A stretch of 64,000 nucleotides of DNA from Paenibacillus arenilitoris. Its GTDB lineage: Bacteria > Bacillota > Bacilli > Paenibacillales > Paenibacillaceae. The notes under the pieces are model-generated. The model worked only from the letters and a program-made list of their open reading frames with translations. It was not told where the DNA came from and did not search any database. Where the stretch lies: assembly GCF_014705655.1 (NCBI RefSeq), contig NZ_JACXIY010000007.1, positions 1-64,000 of the forward strand, given 5' to 3'. This document shows, one piece after another, positions 51,080 through 58,782 of this stretch (the first letter of the stretch is position 1; the number at the start of each line of letters is the position of its first letter). Position numbers and translations under genes: made by a program.

Positions 51080-52531
51080 ATGTATACCTTTATGGCAGGC
51101 ATCGCTTTATTGGTTGTCGGTTACTTCACGTACGGGAAAATCGTAGAGCGCATCTTCGGCGTAAACGAACAACGGCAAACGCCCGCTTATTCGCATAGCG
51201 ACGGCGTCGATTACTTGCCGATGAACAAGAAAAAGAATATGCTCATTCAATTACTCAACATAGCTGGAGTCGGCCCGATCTTTGGTCCGATTATGGGGGC
51301 CTTGTACGGCCCCGTTGCTTTTATCTGGATTGTTGTCGGCTGTATCTTTGCCGGCGCGGTGCACGATTATTTGACGGGCATGATATCGATCCGAAACCGC
51401 GGCGCCCATCTGCCGGAGCTTGCGGGCAAGTTTCTGGGCAACGGGATGAAACATGTCGTTAACGCTTTCGCGATCCTGCTCCTGCTCCTGGTAGGTACGG
51501 TATTCGTAACCTCCCCGGCAGCGCTGCTTCATAATCTGATGGACGGAGCGGTTGGCCTGGGCGTCATACTTGGCGCGATCTTCATCTATTATTTGCTGGC
51601 GACCTTCTTGCCGATCGACAAAATCATCGGAAAATTATACCCGGCATTCGGCGCCTTGCTGCTGATTAGCGCCGTCGGCGTAGGCGTAATGCTGCTTGTA
51701 ACGGGCGCCCCGATTCCGGAGCTGACCTTGACGAACATGCATCCGGCTTCGGCGCCAATCTTCCCATTGCTGTTCCTGACGATTTCTTGCGGCGCGTTAT
51801 CAGGCTTTCATGCGACACAGACGCCGATTATTTCGAGAACGACGCAGAATGAGCGTCACGGCCGTAAAATATTTTATGGCATGATGATTGCCGAAGGCGT
51901 TATCGCCATGATCTGGGCGGCTGCGGCAATGAGCCTGTTCCAAGGTCCGGTCGGCCTTAACGAGCTGCTGGCGAGCGGCGGCCCCGCGGCTGTCGTTAGC
52001 GAAGCATCAGGTCTTCTGCTTGGCGCAATCGGCGGCACGCTTGCCGTGCTTGGCGTCATCGTTCTTCCGATTACTTCCGGCGATACGGCGTTCCGGAGCG
52101 CGCGCATGATTATTGCCGACTACTTGAAAGTGCCGCAGAAAAAGCTGTTGAACCGGATTTGGATCGCCCTGCCTCTGTTCGTCGTATCCTTTGCGTTGAC
52201 AAAAATCGATTTCACGATTTTATGGCGTTACTTCTCCTGGGCCAACCAATCCACGGCCGTCATTGCCCTGTGGGTCGGCGCGATGTATCTGTTCGTCGCG
52301 AAGAAAAATTATTGGATCGCCATGATTCCGGGCATCTTTATGACGATGGCGACGATGACGTATATCCTGAATGCCGGCATCGGCTTCGGATTATCCTTGA
52401 ATGTTTCCTATATCGGGGCTGTCATCGTGACGCTAGCCGTCATTGCCTTGTTCTACCGCTCCGCGGTAAAAGCAAGGGCGAATGAGATGCCGATCGATCT
52501 CCCGATGAAGGATTGGGAGCAAGCGGCGTGA
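51080..52531 (+). CDS. cstA: CstA-family carbon starvation carrier (pyruvate/peptide transporter)
   Basis: 483 residues from the ATG at 51080 (GAGGAGG 9 nt upstream). About 13 helices. Family signatures are NIAGVGPIFGPIMGALYGP, the acidic GAVHDYLTGMISIRNRG and SGFHATQTPIISRT near the middle. E. coli relatives BtsT and CstA take up pyruvate and peptides; BtsT is switched on by the LytS-type BtsSR system. The product is shorter than E. coli CstA (701) and lacks its C-terminal extension. Regulation by the preceding LytS/LytT pair is inferred from the tandem operator. Confidence 0.92.
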   Translation: MYTFMAGIALLVVGYFTYGKIVERIFGVNEQRQTPAYSHSDGVDYLPMNKKKNMLIQLLNIAGVGPIFGPIMGALYGPVAFIWIVVGCIFAGAVHDYLTGMISIRNRGAHLPELAGKFLGNGMKHVVNAFAILLLLLVGTVFVTSPAALLHNLMDGAVGLGVILGAIFIYYLLATFLPIDKIIGKLYPAFGALLLISAVGVGVMLLVTGAPIPELTLTNMHPASAPIFPLLFLTISCGALSGFHATQTPIISRTTQNERHGRKIFYGMMIAEGVIAMIWAAAAMSLFQGPVGLNELLASGGPAAVVSEASGLLLGAIGGTLAVLGVIVLPITSGDTAFRSARMIIADYLKVPQKKLLNRIWIALPLFVVSFALTKIDFTILWRYFSWANQSTAVIALWVGAMYLFVAKKNYWIAMIPGIFMTMATMTYILNAGIGFGLSLNVSYIGAVIVTLAVIALFYRSAVKARANEMPIDLPMKDWEQAA

Positions 52532-52549
52532 ATAGGATGTAAATTGAAA

Positions 52550-52596
52550 CAGGGCTGTCCTCCAGGTCGATTAACGACCTGACAAGGACAGCCCTT
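52550..52596. terminator. Terminator hairpin between cstA and the rsbVW-like genes
   Basis: AGGGCTGTCC (52551-52560) pairs with GGACAGCCCT (52585-52594); an inner CAGGTCG/CGACCTG extends it. It serves converging genes. Confidence 0.75.
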
Positions 52597-52603
52597 CGCG
52601 GCT

Positions 52604-53038
52604 TTACGGCTCCATGGCCGCATACTTCTTCATGACGACCGCCGTCCCAACGGACGTCGACCGGACGTCGACTTCGTCCATCAGCGCCTGCATCAGATAG
52701 AGGCCGAGGCCGCCCGCCTTTAAGCCGCCGATGTCTCCTTCCGCGGCCGGCGCGGCGCTGCTTAAAGCGCCGGCAAGCGCCGCGCCCGTCCCGCGGCTGG
52801 CTACCTCAATCGTAAGCCCGGTCGCGTCCGCCTCGTAGCGGATGTCGATCGCCTCAAGGCCCGAAGCCTGCGTGCCGTGCAGGATGGCGTTGTTGCACGC
52901 CTCCGAGACCGCGACCTTCATGTCTTCGATATCCTCGTAGGCAAAGCTCATTTTCGACGCGATGCCGTACAGACAGATCCGGACCAAATCCAAATATTCC
53001 GCATGGGCCGGGATTTGCAGGTTGACGGCGCCGCTCAT
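52604..53038 (-). CDS. RsbW-like anti-sigma protein with an altered ATP site
   Basis: 144 residues, clearly paralogous to RsbW at 43680-44123 and alignable without gaps through residue 80 (e.g. FAYEDIEDMKVAVSEAC). The N box keeps E46 and N50, and the G2 box GGLGLY is present. The G1 Asp (D81 in the other RsbW) is Ser81 here (VASRG), and HAY is changed to HGT. That Asp contacts adenine in GHKL enzymes, so ATP binding and kinase activity may be weakened. It overlaps rsbV by 4 nt, so they are coupled. It may bind RsbV or another sigma factor. Confidence 0.88.
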   Translation of the reverse strand: MSGAVNLQIPAHAEYLDLVRICLYGIASKMSFAYEDIEDMKVAVSEACNNAILHGTQASGLEAIDIRYEADATGLTIEVASRGTGAALAGALSSAAPAAEGDIGGLKAGGLGLYLMQALMDEVDVRSTSVGTAVVMKKYAAMEP

Positions 53039-53367
53039 GGCTGGTCTCCGTTCCCGGACGACAAGTAACCCGATATGCCCGTCAGCTCGAATAAGCGCAT
53101 GATCGCCGGCGGGATGTCGCGCACGTAGAACGGCGCCTTCAGCTCGTCGCGCAGCTTCAGAACCGAGACGATGACGCCGATGCCGGTGCTGTCGATATAG
53201 GTTAATCCGCCCAATTGAAGGATGAGCGCTTTGTCCGTCCGGTGCATGACCGGCTCAAGCGCGGAGCGCATTTGGGGCACGACCGCGAGGTCGAAATCCC
53301 CGCTTACGTCCAGAATGACGGCTTCCGTCGTTTCTTCCGCCACGATTTGAAAAGGCTCTGCTCTCAT
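53035..53367 (-). CDS. rsbV: Anti-sigma factor antagonist RsbV (STAS domain)
   Basis: 110 residues from ATG 53367 (GGAG 9 nt upstream). The STAS signature is YIDSTGIGV; S60 corresponds to the Ser phosphorylated by RsbW in B. subtilis RsbV (S56). Dephosphorylated RsbV binds RsbW and frees sigma-B. It is the first gene of a two-gene unit with the RsbW-like gene, about 10 kb from sigB. Confidence 0.9.
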   Translation of the reverse strand: MRAEPFQIVAEETTEAVILDVSGDFDLAVVPQMRSALEPVMHRTDKALILQLGGLTYIDSTGIGVIVSVLKLRDELKAPFYVRDIPPAIMRLFELTGISGYLSSGNGDQP

Positions 53368-53399
53368 AGGCTTCACTCCGCTCGCGATTTGATGAATAA

Positions 53400-53428
53400 A
53401 TAGTAGCAGGATCTTCCTTCCGGGACAA
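53400..53428 (-). promoter_or_regulatory. Sigma-A promoter of the rsbV unit
   Basis: On the minus strand TTGTCC (53428-53423) and TACTAT (53405-53400) are exactly 17 bp apart, 32 bp before the rsbV start. Confidence 0.6.
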
Positions 53429-53444
53429 GCCGGAAAAGGCGCAG

Positions 53445-53897
53445 TCAGACGCTGGCCAGGTGATAATACCGGATGCGTTCCAGCGTCTGCGTCTCGTTAT
53501 CGATGAACAGCTTCAGCAGCGCTTCCTTACGTTGGAACACGATGCCGTCCTCGGCCTTATAATCGGGCTCGCCGAGCAGCTCGCGCAACGCTTGCGCCGA
53601 AGGGGGCACCGTCTCGCCGTCGATTGTCAGCGAGGCCGCGCCGCCGGGAATTTCGACGAAATCGACGATCCCGCCGCGCAACCCGATCCGCATGTCCGGG
53701 TAATCGTATATTTCGCTTTCCGCGAGATAAGGATCCTTCGCGACATTAGCGGGCTTTCCCTGCTTGCGGACGATATCGCCGGCATCGTCGTAGAGCGTAA
53801 TGCCGTTCACGTTACGAAGGTCGACCTCAGGAGCCGGATGCGTCCCGATGACGCCGCTCAGCATAATTCCGATCAGAATCGGTTTGAACATGACCAT
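53445..53897 (-). CDS. Exported hypothetical protein
   Basis: 150 residues. GGGAGGG lies before the ATG. A short N-terminal hydrophobic stretch (about 5-18, MFKPILIGIMLSGVIG) looks like a signal peptide or anchor. The body contains GKPANVAKDPYLAESEIYDYP and a second similar part RELLGEPDYKAEDG, two repeats of a small fold that resembles lipoprotein SmpA/OmlA-like or DUF4309-like domains; I cannot name the family with confidence. It lies between the phosphatase gene and rsbV on the same strand. Confidence 0.75.
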   Translation of the reverse strand: MVMFKPILIGIMLSGVIGTHPAPEVDLRNVNGITLYDDAGDIVRKQGKPANVAKDPYLAESEIYDYPDMRIGLRGGIVDFVEIPGGAASLTIDGETVPPSAQALRELLGEPDYKAEDGIVFQRKEALLKLFIDNETQTLERIRYYHLASV

Positions 53898-53910
53898 TTT
53901 TCATCCCTCC

Positions 53911-53944
53911 CATTATAGAACACTTGCCGCAAGTTTCTATAATG
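53911..53944. promoter_or_regulatory. 34-bp inverted repeat before the exported hypothetical gene
   Basis: CATTATAGAA (53911-53920) and TTCTATAATG (53935-53944) are perfect inverted repeats, with an inner CTTG/CAAG pair. Both arms hold a TATAAT on opposite strands. It is too AT-rich for a terminator and looks like an operator or divergent -10 region. Confidence 0.45.
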
Positions 53945-53990
53945 TCGGATACCCGTTACGGGCTAGTTTGAAACAGGCTTCCGATCAAGC

Positions 53991-55130
53991 CTATTTCGCC
54001 CGGAGCATGACCAGGCAAATATCATCCCGTTCATGGCCGCACTTGCTCTCGGGAATCAGCCTGGCGGCAAGCTCGGGCAGCTCCAAATCCCCGCACGCGG
54101 CAAGGCGTCCGGCAAGCATGTCCGCCGTTGTCCCGCCGTCCCCGCCGTCCGCCATAGCCTCGGTCAAGCCGTCCGTGTACAGAATGATCGTCGCCTCTTC
54201 CTCGTACTCGATCGTTCCTTTGGCGACTTCGATCGATTCGAACAATCCGATCGCGCAGCAGCCCTCCGTAAGCAACGCGGTCTTGCCGCCGAGCAGCGCA
54301 ATGCCGGGCGGATGCCCGGCATTCACGTACTCGATCGTTCGCCGCTTCGTATCGATAACGAAATAGATAGCCGTGAAATAGTAGTTCAGCAGTTCTTCCT
54401 TCCTGTACAGCTTCTTCATATGCCGGTTAAGCTCCTGCATAACGTTCTCCGGATCGGTGATTCGGGTAATGTTGTCCTGCAGGACGGAGCAGATGTACAT
54501 GCACACCAGGGAGGAGGAAATGCCGTGCCCCATAATGTCCAGCAAAATAACCCCGTAGCGGTCGCCGTCGATCCGGTACCACGCATAGAAGTCGCCCGCC
54601 AGCTCGGAGGAAGGCTGATAGACCGCGCCGATGTCCACATTCTCGTCCCGAATGGGCAGGCTTAGCACGCTGCGCTGCACCTGCTTGGCCAGCTCCAGCT
54701 TATATTTCATCCGTCTATCTCTTTCCTTATGCCAGTCGATTTCCTTCTTTAACCGCATGGCCGAACGGATACGGGCAAGCAGCTCCATCTTGTTGATGGG
54801 CTTCATGACGTAATCGATCGCGCCGGCGTCGAGCGCTTCCGCCATTTTGCCGGAATCGCCGACCGCCGTCACGAATATGATCGGAACGTCCTTGTACCTG
54901 TCATCCTCCCGGATCCGCCGGCATGCCTGCAGACCGTCGATATCCGGCATCATCATGTCCATCAGAATCAAGTCGACGGGCTGCGCCGCGCCCGGCGAGC
55001 CGATGCCGAGCCGGCCGTACAGCTCCGGCGCGGAGGAGACCGCCGCGACGGAGCCGTAGCCCGCTTTGTTCAGAATCGCCTTGATGATGAGCTGATTGGT
55101 CGCGTTGTCGTCTACTATTATAATGCTCAT
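53991..55130 (-). CDS. rsbY: Receiver-PP2C serine phosphatase, RsbY-like
   Basis: 379 residues. The receiver (1-125) has IIIVDDN and phosphoacceptor D58 (LILMDMMMPD), and YVMKPINKMEL. After a helical linker, a SpoIIE/RsbU-type PP2C domain (about 165-378) shows ELAGDFYAW, LLDIMGHGISSSLV and NAGHPPGIAL. Such proteins dephosphorylate RsbV when the receiver is phosphorylated, as RsbY does under RsbK in B. cereus. AAAGGAG precedes the ATG. It follows yflT by 46 bp, so it is probably induced by sigma-B with the stress genes, giving positive feedback. Confidence 0.9.
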   Translation of the reverse strand: MSIIIVDDNATNQLIIKAILNKAGYGSVAAVSSAPELYGRLGIGSPGAAQPVDLILMDMMMPDIDGLQACRRIREDDRYKDVPIIFVTAVGDSGKMAEALDAGAIDYVMKPINKMELLARIRSAMRLKKEIDWHKERDRRMKYKLELAKQVQRSVLSLPIRDENVDIGAVYQPSSELAGDFYAWYRIDGDRYGVILLDIMGHGISSSLVCMYICSVLQDNITRITDPENVMQELNRHMKKLYRKEELLNYYFTAIYFVIDTKRRTIEYVNAGHPPGIALLGGKTALLTEGCCAIGLFESIEVAKGTIEYEEEATIILYTDGLTEAMADGGDGGTTADMLAGRLAACGDLELPELAARLIPESKCGHERDDICLVMLRAK

Positions 55131-55176
55131 TCGATAGCTCCTTTACGTGAATGCCGCGGGCGGCGCCGCGGCCCGA

Positions 55177-55575
55177 TTATACCATGTGGTAAGGGTAAAA
55201 ATGCACGTACGGATCAAATTCTTCGCCCTCGTACGGCTTTCCTCCCCAAGCGATGACCAATATTTTATCGCGGTCCATTTCGACCTCCAGCCGCTCCGCG
55301 TCCCGCTCGGAGATGCCGAGCGAGCGCATCTTGGCGCGCAGCTCGTCGCCGCTCGAGCGGAACAGGTTGGCGACGGCATTGCCCAGCCCTTCCACCGTCA
55401 CCCCGATTTTCTCCGCGTCGGTGTTGTCCGCGATCCGCTTCGTCCGGTCCTTGTCATGCGCCAGGACGAAGATGTTGTCCTTGTCGTAGCCTTCCGTCCG
55501 GAACCGGGCGACCTGCTGCTGCACCTCCGTAATATTGTCCACCGTATGCACTTTCGTAATTGTAGGATCGATCAT
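55177..55575 (-). CDS. yflT: General stress protein YflT family
   Basis: 132 residues with the YflT fold: VHTVDNITEVQQQVARFRTEGYDKDNIFVLAHD at the start, then a conserved central helix (LGNAVANLFRSSGDELRAKM) and a glycine-rich C-terminal part ending in YPYHMV. AGGAGG precedes the ATG. B. subtilis YflT is sigma-B dependent. It is second in the operon DUF1328-yflT-receiver phosphatase. Confidence 0.92.
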   Translation of the reverse strand: MIDPTITKVHTVDNITEVQQQVARFRTEGYDKDNIFVLAHDKDRTKRIADNTDAEKIGVTVEGLGNAVANLFRSSGDELRAKMRSLGISERDAERLEVEMDRDKILVIAWGGKPYEGEEFDPYVHFYPYHMV

Positions 55576-55618
55576 AAGAAACGCCTCCTAATGATAGATT
55601 TGTTTTTGCTAAGCCTTG

Positions 55619-55780
55619 CTAAACCCGTCTTCTCCCGAAAATAAGGGATGCGATAAACAAAATGACGAAGACGACGAACAGTATTTTTGCAATCCCGGCC
55701 AGCGCCGACGCAATCCCGAAAAATCCGAATATCGCCGCCGCGATCGCAAAGATGAAAAATAAGAGAGACCAACCCAGCAT
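55619..55780 (-). CDS. DUF1328 small membrane protein (YtjA-like)
   Basis: 53 residues, nearly all hydrophobic, in two helices: [20 protein letters not shown] and a second around [16 protein letters not shown], ending in GRRRV. This is the DUF1328 family. AAGGAAGG stands 8 nt before the ATG. It is the first gene behind a sigma-B-type promoter and lies 43 bp before yflT. DUF1328 genes are often stress induced; biochemical role unknown. Confidence 0.88.
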   Translation of the reverse strand: MLGWSLLFFIFAIAAAIFGFFGIASALAGIAKILFVVFVILFIASLIFGRRRV

Positions 55781-55827
55781 CGTGAATCACCTTCCTTCCG
55801 TCGAGAATGACCGGTCTGCCATGTTGT

Positions 55828-55852
55828 TAACCCGAACTTGCGAGGGCGAAAC
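55828..55852 (-). promoter_or_regulatory. Sigma-B-type promoter of the DUF1328-yflT-phosphatase operon
   Basis: On the minus strand GTTTCG (55852-55847) and GGGTTA (55833-55828) are 13 bp apart, close to the sigma-B pattern. It lies 47 bp before the DUF1328 start. Confidence 0.65.
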
Positions 55853-55867
55853 ATTTTTTTCGAAAAG

Positions 55868-55892
55868 GTTTCAAGCGCGGCTGGAGCGGTTA
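55868..55892 (+). promoter_or_regulatory. Possible divergent sigma-B-like promoter of the hydrolase gene
   Basis: GTTTCA (55868-55873), 13 bp, CGGTTA (55887-55892). The -10 box has a C where G is expected, so this is weak. It lies back to back with the promoter at 55828-55852. Confidence 0.35.
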
Positions 55893-55940
55893 AGAAACGA
55901 CACTAAGCAATCATCCAATCGAAAAGGCTGGTGAGGATCG

Positions 55941-56792
55941 ATGAGAACGCATCGTATTCATTTAAACGGCTTTGATATGGTTTATAAGGAATGCGGAAAT
56001 CCGGAAGGCGCAGCGGTCGTATTGCTTCACGGTTTTTGCGGTTCGTCCAACTACTGGCATAAGCTTTGTCCGCTGCTCAGCTCGAACTACCGCGTCATTA
56101 TGCCGGATCTCCGCGGTCACGGCGAATCTTCGGCTCCGGAGGGCGCCTATACGATGGAGAAGATGGCCGACGACGTGGCGCGGCTGCTGGACGTCCTTCG
56201 CATCGACAAGGCGGTCGTGTTCGGGCATTCGTTAGGCGGATACGTAACCGCCGCCTTCGCGGATGCGCATTCGGACAAGCTTGCCGGGTTCGGGCTTATC
56301 CATTCCACGGCGCTTCCCGATACGGCGGAGATGAAGCGCAAGCGCATTCGGGATATCGTCGAAATTCGCGCGAAGGGCATCGCCCCTTACGTTCGGGGCA
56401 TCATGCCCCGGCTTCTCCCGGAGAAGCGGCGCGACGAATTGCGCGAGGATCTTAAGCAGATGATCGAAATCGGCTGCCGGATGGCTCCCGAGGCGGCGAT
56501 CCGGACGCTCGAGGGGATGCTGCAGCGGCCGGACCGCAGCCGCGTGCTCGCCGAGGCCGCCGTTCCCGTGCTGCTCGTGGCCGGAGAGGAGGATACGGTC
56601 GTCGAGCCGGATATGACGTTTACCGTGTCGGTCATGAACGCCCCCTGCACGACGTACAAGCTTCCGCATATTTTGGAAACGGCTTTCGAAGGGGTCGCCC
56701 ATATGAGTCTGGTGGAAGTATCGGACCAATTGGCCCGCGTCATGCTGTCGTATTTGCAGACGCTGGCCGAGAAGGAGCGGATGGTGCCTTAA
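55941..56792 (+). CDS. Alpha/beta hydrolase
   Basis: 283 residues. The nucleophile elbow is GHSLGG (Ser at about 100), the oxyanion loop HGFCGSSNYW, the acid Asp is probably in AGEEDTVVEPD and the His in GVAHMSLVE. Start supported by GGTGAGGATC before the ATG. The class includes esterases and RsbQ, an alpha/beta hydrolase that feeds the RsbP phosphatase of the B. subtilis sigma-B pathway. Its place next to a sigma-B operon makes a stress role possible but not shown. It has no signal peptide. It is followed by an unrelated spore protein gene. Confidence 0.85.
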   Translation: MRTHRIHLNGFDMVYKECGNPEGAAVVLLHGFCGSSNYWHKLCPLLSSNYRVIMPDLRGHGESSAPEGAYTMEKMADDVARLLDVLRIDKAVVFGHSLGGYVTAAFADAHSDKLAGFGLIHSTALPDTAEMKRKRIRDIVEIRAKGIAPYVRGIMPRLLPEKRRDELREDLKQMIEIGCRMAPEAAIRTLEGMLQRPDRSRVLAEAAVPVLLVAGEEDTVVEPDMTFTVSVMNAPCTTYKLPHILETAFEGVAHMSLVEVSDQLARVMLSYLQTLAEKERMVP

Positions 56793-56885
56793 GCCTGGCG
56801 GCCAAATGATATTTTTGAGTCTACTACGCATTCGTACAAGTTGAACGGAATCTTGCAACATACAATGCGAGAGAGGTGAGATTCC

Positions 56886-57665
56886 GTGCTCAAGAAACGA
56901 TATGCGAGCCGAAAGATAAGAGGCAAGCTGAAAGTATGCCGATACTTGTCCGCGAACGGTTGGCTGAAGAGCCACGTGCCGGATACCATTGCGTTCAGTT
57001 TGCCCAATCTTGAGCTTATGGCGGGACGCTACGACATGCTCTATATAAAGCCGGATGTCGGTTCGATGGGAATCGGCATATCGATGCTGAAGCGGACGGA
57101 AGAAGGCTACGAGCTTTTCAAAATCGTCGGCAAGGGGCAATTGCACGAACGGTTCGAGTCGCTGCAGGGCGTCTACGACCGGTTGGCCGCGCCGAGGACG
57201 ATCCCGCTTATTATCCAGCAAGGCATTACGCTGGACCGCGTGCATGACCGCCCCTACGACATTCGGGTGATGGTGCAGCGGATGCCGCGGGGGGCCTGGG
57301 TATGCACGGGCTTCATGGTCAAGGTGGGCGCCGGCGACAAGATCGTGACGAACTATTACCAGGGCGGCGCGCTCTACACGATGGCGATGCTCGGCAGGGG
57401 TAAGGGAATGACGCGGCAGGAGCTCGCAAGCCGGGTCCGGGGACTGGCCGGCAAGGCGCTTCAGGTAGCCCGGACGCTGAGCAGAAGGCAGCCGGGCATG
57501 CGCGAGATGGGCATCGACTTCGCCTTCGATGAGCAGCAGAGGCTGTGGGTGCTCGAGGTTAATTCGAATCATCCGCAGTTTCACCCGATGAAGACGCTCG
57601 ACCGGAGGGCTTACAACCGGATGATGCGCTTCGCGGCCAGCTACGGCCGGCGGTCGGCGAAATAG
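56886..57665 (+). CDS. YheC/YheD family ATP-grasp-like spore protein
   Basis: 259 residues. LYIKPDVGSMGIGISMLKR resembles the ATP-grasp glycine-rich loop; RPYDIRVMVQR and MGIDFAFDEQQRLWVLEVN hold the metal- and ATP-binding residues. The family (YheC/YheD, endospore-coat associated in Bacillus) is common and multi-copy in Paenibacillus. GTG start at 56886 with GAGAGAGGTGAG just upstream. The substrate ligated is unknown. It is followed by a terminator. Confidence 0.88.
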   Translation: MLKKRYASRKIRGKLKVCRYLSANGWLKSHVPDTIAFSLPNLELMAGRYDMLYIKPDVGSMGIGISMLKRTEEGYELFKIVGKGQLHERFESLQGVYDRLAAPRTIPLIIQQGITLDRVHDRPYDIRVMVQRMPRGAWVCTGFMVKVGAGDKIVTNYYQGGALYTMAMLGRGKGMTRQELASRVRGLAGKALQVARTLSRRQPGMREMGIDFAFDEQQRLWVLEVNSNHPQFHPMKTLDRRAYNRMMRFAASYGRRSAK

Positions 57666-57672
57666 CGGGAGG

Positions 57673-57708
57673 GAAGATCAGGGAGTCATCCTTGATCTTC
57701 TTTTTTTT
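57673..57708 (+). terminator. Terminator of the YheC/YheD gene
   Basis: GAAGATCA pairs with TGATCTTC across a short loop, followed by eight T. Confidence 0.88.
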
Positions 57709-57815
57709 GGGCGATGATTGAAAAGTATCATATTTCGTTGATCAGTCAGCTAGCACGGGCATGAAGCGCCGAGATAGAATACAAGAAGAACGACGAGAGC
57801 AAGGAGGAGGACGCG

Positions 57816-58772
57816 ATGCCGCAGCTTACCACAGGCAAACCGCTGAAAATGAAACCGCAATCAAAGAGCGCCTTCGTCCGGTTTATGAAGCAAATCGATA
57901 TCCAGCTCATGGTGCTCCCCGCGCTGCTGCTAGTCATCGTATTCAGCTACATTCCGATGTACGGCGTGCTCATGGCCTTTCAGGACTACAGCATATTCAA
58001 AGGATTCCTGGCGAGTCCCTGGACGGGCTTCAAGCATTTCGAAATGTTTTTCGAATCCCCGGACTTTTACGGGGTTATGCGAAATACGATCGTCATCAGC
58101 CTGCTGAAATTTTTTATCGGGTTTCCCGCGCCCATTCTGCTTGCGCTTATGCTTAACGAAGTGAAGAACATGATGTTCAAGCGCGTCGTGCAGACGGTCA
58201 GCTACTTGCCCCACTTCATGTCGTGGGTCATCGTGGCCGGGCTGGTCATGTCGATGCTGTCGACGGACAACGGGAGCGTCAACATTTTGCTGGAGCAGAT
58301 GAATTTCATCGAAGAGCCGATCAACTTCCTGTCGCTGCCGGAGCTGTTCTGGTCGATCCTCGTCTCCACCGGGGTATGGAAGGAAATCGGATTCGGCTCC
58401 ATCGTCTATCTGGCGGCGATCGCCGGGATCGATCCGAGCATGTACGAGGCGGCGGCGATGGACGGCGCGAGCCGGTTCAAGCAAATCTTCCTGATTACGC
58501 TGCCGTCGATCATGCCCGTCGTCATCATCTTCATGATTCTCGCCATCGGCAACCTGCTGAACGCCGGCTTCGAGGACATTCTTCTGCTGGCCGTCAATCC
58601 GGTTCTCAGGGACGTGTCGGATGTCATCGATACGTACGTTTACCGGGTCGGCATCCAAAATTCCAGATACTCCTACGCCACGGCGGTCGGGCTGTTCAAA
58701 GCGGTCATCAGCGTAGGACTGCTGACGATGGCCAATTACATCGCCCGCAGAGCCGGCAGCAGCTTATGGTAA
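57816..58772 (+). CDS. Sugar ABC transporter permease, LplB/YteP family, sugar locus 3
   Basis: 318 residues, six helices. SYIPMYGVLMAFQDYSIFKG and SYLPHFMSWVIVAG are family marks; the EAA loop is MYEAAAMDGASRFKQIFLI. AAGGAGGAGG stands 5 nt before the ATG. It is the first gene of the third transporter operon; no ATPase is encoded. Confidence 0.93.
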   Translation: MPQLTTGKPLKMKPQSKSAFVRFMKQIDIQLMVLPALLLVIVFSYIPMYGVLMAFQDYSIFKGFLASPWTGFKHFEMFFESPDFYGVMRNTIVISLLKFFIGFPAPILLALMLNEVKNMMFKRVVQTVSYLPHFMSWVIVAGLVMSMLSTDNGSVNILLEQMNFIEEPINFLSLPELFWSILVSTGVWKEIGFGSIVYLAAIAGIDPSMYEAAAMDGASRFKQIFLITLPSIMPVVIIFMILAIGNLLNAGFEDILLLAVNPVLRDVSDVIDTYVYRVGIQNSRYSYATAVGLFKAVISVGLLTMANYIARRAGSSLW

Positions 58773-58782
58773 GGCTACACAT

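Noticed and set aside
55941..56792. Alpha/beta hydrolase as a definite RsbQ
   Set aside because: Fold and location are compatible, but there is no PAS-PP2C RsbP gene beside it, and the hydrolase fold is too common to assign the name.
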